The notes below the pieces were generated by a model. That model searched no databases. It had not been told where the DNA came from and saw only the letters and a program-made list of their open reading frames with translations. DNA of 33,117 nt from Lentisphaeria bacterium (GTDB lineage: Bacteria > Verrucomicrobiota > Lentisphaeria > Victivallales > Victivallaceae). The stretch spans positions 1 to 33,117 of the forward strand of contig JAFVQX010000066.1 in assembly GCA_017504585.1 (NCBI GenBank), read 5' to 3'. Both the position numbers and the translations under genes were made by a program. How positions within the stretch are numbered: the first letter of the stretch is position 1; the number at the start of each line of letters is the position of its first letter. This document shows, one piece after another, positions 30,636 to 33,117 of this stretch.

Positions 30636-33117
30636 TTATTTACCTTTTATATAGTACAAATTGAATTTGCCCGGTTCGACATTGATTTTGAATTCGCTGC
30701 CGGCGGTGCTTTTTGCTTTGGTGTTCAAATCCAGCACGCTTGCTTGGGCGAAGGGCAGTTTTATTGTGGTTTCGGGATTGGCACGGTAATAGTTGCCCAC
30801 CAGCAGCAGAAGTTCGTTGCCACGCTTTGCCATGCTGTAAAACATCTTGTCGTTGCTGCCGGTGATTTCGGGGTGTTCGCAATTCAAAAGCAGTTCTTCG
30901 TAAGGCGCAAGCTTCATTACTGCCAATGCGTGATAGTAGAAATCCAGCGGCGAATCAGCAAAGTGGTTGAAAGCGTAGTTCAGAACCCCGCCCGCACCGT
31001 TCATAAAGGCTTCCAGCACAATGGGCTCCACCAGATAGGAGTCATATTCGCCATAGCACCCGGTGGAGAGCCAGGGCAGAATATCTTTTTTGCCGATGAG
31101 TTTATAGTTGGCACGGATATTTTTCTGGATCACCGGCGGGTGTCCGCCAATATACAAGCTGGGCTGGGAACTCTTGATCAAGTCCGGATAAAGGTCTGTA
31201 AAGCGGGTTATGCCGTGGGAGTTATCCAGCCGGTCAAGGTCGTACATGTGCAGCTGTGGTACAGGTATATTGGCTTCTTTGGCTCCCTTTTCCACAGCTT
31301 TGGCTATATCGCCGATCATGCGTTTACCGCAGGAATAGATGTATTCCCGCTCGCTCAAGCCTGACGCCTTGATCGCCGCCACACAGCGGGAACACTCTTT
31401 GGTGGAGCGGCGGAAAGCGTAGTTGAAACACTCGATATCCAGCAAAACATGTTCCGGCTTGCTCATGACCACACAGCGGGCAATACGCTCCATCTCTTTC
31501 TGATAATATACTCCGGTATAGCTGGGGCAAGTGAGCTTGCCCGGCTGTTTGGTAATGCAATATACTTCGTGACCGGCTTTTTTGTTGCGGATCATTTCGT
31601 GCATGGCGGAGTCGTTCATATAGAGTTTCAACCCGGCTTGGCGGATCTCTTCGTAACGCCGGATCTTATCCGAGGGGTCAGCCTTGGGATTGCGGATCCA
31701 GAAACGGGGGAATACTCCGGCGCCGTTGAAGCCGAAACGCTTGTAATTTTTCAGCAAATCGGGGTAGGAGTCAAAATAACTTTCCGTAGTCATCCACGAC
31801 AGACAGACCGGCATTTTTTTGAAAGTTTCAAACTCCGGCAAAGTCACGACCTTGATGGGCAAAGTCTGCTTGAAGCCGGTTTTGCCGTCGTACTCCACAT
31901 AAATATCAGCCAGCGGCAGCTGATCGGGGGTCTGGTCGCTGCTCAATATATAAAGGTAGTCGATACTCAAACGGTCTTTTCTGGTGGGGATGCGGTAGCG
32001 GTGATACTTTTTGCCGTTGCGGGTGATTTTTTCCGGAGTATGCTTGAAAATGGTCAACTCTTCCGGCAGCTCCAGCACTACTGCGGCGTTTTTGATTTTC
32101 TTTTGTTCGATGCGGTAATCGCTGATACTGATCGCCTGGGGTGCGGCAACGCCCTTGACTACTGCCAATTCCGGAATCCGGGGCTGGGCGGTCAAGCTGT
32201 CCTGGGGCACGGCAAAGCCGCTGCCTTCATAAGCGAGGTTGAAGTTTACATCCTGTTTTTCGGCAGCAATAACTGCCATTTCATCGCTGAAAAAGTGTTT
32301 ATCCAGCGTAAGTTTAACGATCACATACCGGGCTTCGGCATTGACAAAAAGTTTGAAAGTTTTGCAAACGCCGCGATTTCTGCCGAGAGTTTCGGGGTAA
32401 TAGTAAGTTTTGACAAAATCGCTCTGGTAGGCTTCTGCTGGAGCAAGTTTGACCATTTCGGTCGCCCGGTAGAATTTGTCGTTATCTTTGGATACATAAA
32501 CTTCAAACTTTTTCGGCCAGCGGAAACCGGATTCCGAACCGCCCAACGCCCGCAAAGCTATGTAGTCCACCGGCTGGATACTACCCAGATCAAGGCGCAT
32601 AAATACCGTATTCACGCCGCCGTAAAACCCCACGGCTTTGCGGTCGAACCAGATGGTATCGGAAGCACGCTTGGTAATGCTGCCATCGGTCAAATCAGTA
32701 GCATCTTTACCGTCGGCACCTTTTTTGTCCTGCGTCAAGTGGTAGTTGCCTTTGGGCATGAATTGGATGGGTTTCTTCAACGCCAGATTTTTTTTGCCCA
32801 AAGTCAGATCGAACCACGCCTGCCGGTTTTCCCGGGTGGTGGGGGAGTCGGCTGTAAACAACGCCGTGGGTATCTTGTTGGCAGTAGCGATCTTTATAGC
32901 AAAGGGCATGGTGTAATAAGTTGCCAAACCATCCAGTTCGGCAGCGGCGACCATATACATTTTATCTTTGTCAGAGTCAAAGCTGAAAGCATCTTTGGTA
33001 ACTTTTACGCTGGCTGTGTAGCACTTGTCAGCTTCGTTGTAAACCGCATCAAAGCTCCGTTCTTTGGCGAGCTGAAAGTTCTGCAACGCCCGCTTTTTAT
33101 GGCCGGTGACAAAAATC
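30636..33117 (-). CDS. Large secreted discoidin plus TIM-barrel protein (5' end beyond the window)
   Basis: The frame is open to the window edge: codons upstream of 33086 read T-G-H-K-K-R-A-L-Q-N and no stop intervenes, so the true start lies outside. About 827 residues are visible. An N-terminal beta-rich region is followed (about 120-230) by an F5/8 type C (discoidin)-like carbohydrate-binding domain: DLGSIQPVDYIALRALGG, FRWPKKFEVYVSKDNDKFYRA. A further beta domain spans ~240-420. From ~435 (MPVCLSWMTTESYFDSYPDLLKNYKRFGFNG) a TIM-barrel begins with HVLLDIECFNYAF and GYGEYDSY-like acidic strand ends. The C-terminal ~70 residues resemble a beta-sandwich (ELLLLVGNYYRANPETTIKLPF). It probably acts on a host or plant glycan outside the cytoplasm, but the GH family cannot be assigned. 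Ends with hairpins and a terminator at 30463-30620. Confidence 0.8.
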   Translation of the reverse strand, partial: IFVTGHKKRALQNFQLAKERSFDAVYNEADKCYTASVKVTKDAFSFDSDKDKMYMVAAAELDGLATYYTMPFAIKIATANKIPTALFTADSPTTRENRQAWFDLTLGKKNLALKKPIQFMPKGNYHLTQDKKGADGKDATDLTDGSITKRASDTIWFDRKAVGFYGGVNTVFMRLDLGSIQPVDYIALRALGGSESGFRWPKKFEVYVSKDNDKFYRATEMVKLAPAEAYQSDFVKTYYYPETLGRNRGVCKTFKLFVNAEARYVIVKLTLDKHFFSDEMAVIAAEKQDVNFNLAYEGSGFAVPQDSLTAQPRIPELAVVKGVAAPQAISISDYRIEQKKIKNAAVVLELPEELTIFKHTPEKITRNGKKYHRYRIPTRKDRLSIDYLYILSSDQTPDQLPLADIYVEYDGKTGFKQTLPIKVVTLPEFETFKKMPVCLSWMTTESYFDSYPDLLKNYKRFGFNGAGVFPRFWIRNPKADPSDKIRRYEEIRQAGLKLYMNDSAMHEMIRNKKAGHEVYCITKQPGKLTCPSYTGVYYQKEMERIARCVVMSKPEHVLLDIECFNYAFRRSTKECSRCVAAIKASGLSEREYIYSCGKRMIGDIAKAVEKGAKEANIPVPQLHMYDLDRLDNSHGITRFTDLYPDLIKSSQPSLYIGGHPPVIQKNIRANYKLIGKKDILPWLSTGCYGEYDSYLVEPIVLEAFMNGAGGVLNYAFNHFADSPLDFYYHALAVMKLAPYEELLLNCEHPEITGSNDKMFYSMAKRGNELLLLVGNYYRANPETTIKLPFAQASVLDLNTKAKSTAGSEFKINVEPGKFNLYYIKGK

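Overview
The window looks like a chromosomal segment from a Lentisphaerae (Victivallales-like) member of the PVC superphylum, probably host-gut or sediment associated. This is an inference from gene content: a fused SecDF, a Lentisphaerae/Planctomycetes-style pseudopilin, a GntR regulator with a LacI-type sensor domain beside large secreted TIM-barrel proteins, and a small protein with degenerate ~24-residue 'FS..W..LL..QP' repeats. No rRNA, tRNA, CRISPR array or transposase gene was recognised.

Layout. 1-2458 (minus): short CstA-type transporter, an unrecognised 313-residue protein and the first codons of another gene. 2619-3509 (plus): DMT-family exporter. 3510-3896: mosaic repeat element A. 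3897-7632 (minus): operon of GntR/LacI-like regulator, pseudopilin and secreted TIM-barrel protein. 7633-8264: mosaic repeat element B, then the hisB promoter. 8265-11449 (plus): frameshifted hisB, exbB, exbD, an unknown membrane protein and crcB. 11557-17577 (plus): small membrane protein, secDF behind a structured leader, DUF2062 protein and a large Na+/solute symporter. 17578-18064: terminator, strong promoter and a rod-shaped structured RNA ending in its own terminator. 18065-18421 (plus): small repeat protein. 18455-23467 (minus): tightly packed operon rdgB, ArnT-like glycosyltransferase (frameshifted), PfkB kinase, secreted phosphoesterase. 23548-30438 (plus): tilS, TetR regulator, M42 aminopeptidase, FHA protein, ftsH, DUF167 protein, ilvH/ilvN. 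30439-30635: convergent hairpins and terminators. 30636-33117 (minus): large secreted discoidin/TIM-barrel protein, cut by the window edge.

Housekeeping functions (SecDF, FtsH, TilS, RdgB, HisB, IlvH) are interleaved with import of solutes (CstA, SSS symporter, ExbBD) and secreted polymer-degrading candidates. This fits a glycan- and peptide-scavenging Gram-negative cell. Most promoters that can be read share a -35 TTGCAW and a -10 close to TATATT with 16-17 bp spacing, so one main sigma factor probably serves the region.

The most interesting points are: (1) the undescribed ~140-nt rod RNA at 17882-18020 with its own promoter and terminator; (2) two mosaic repeat elements that share a 15-mer (direct) and a 14-mer (inverted) and bracket the regulator-pseudopilin-hydrolase operon; (3) two single-base frameshifts, both next to A-runs, in hisB and the glycosyltransferase; (4) an SD-sequestering hairpin in front of the symporter and structured leaders before secDF and ftsH.
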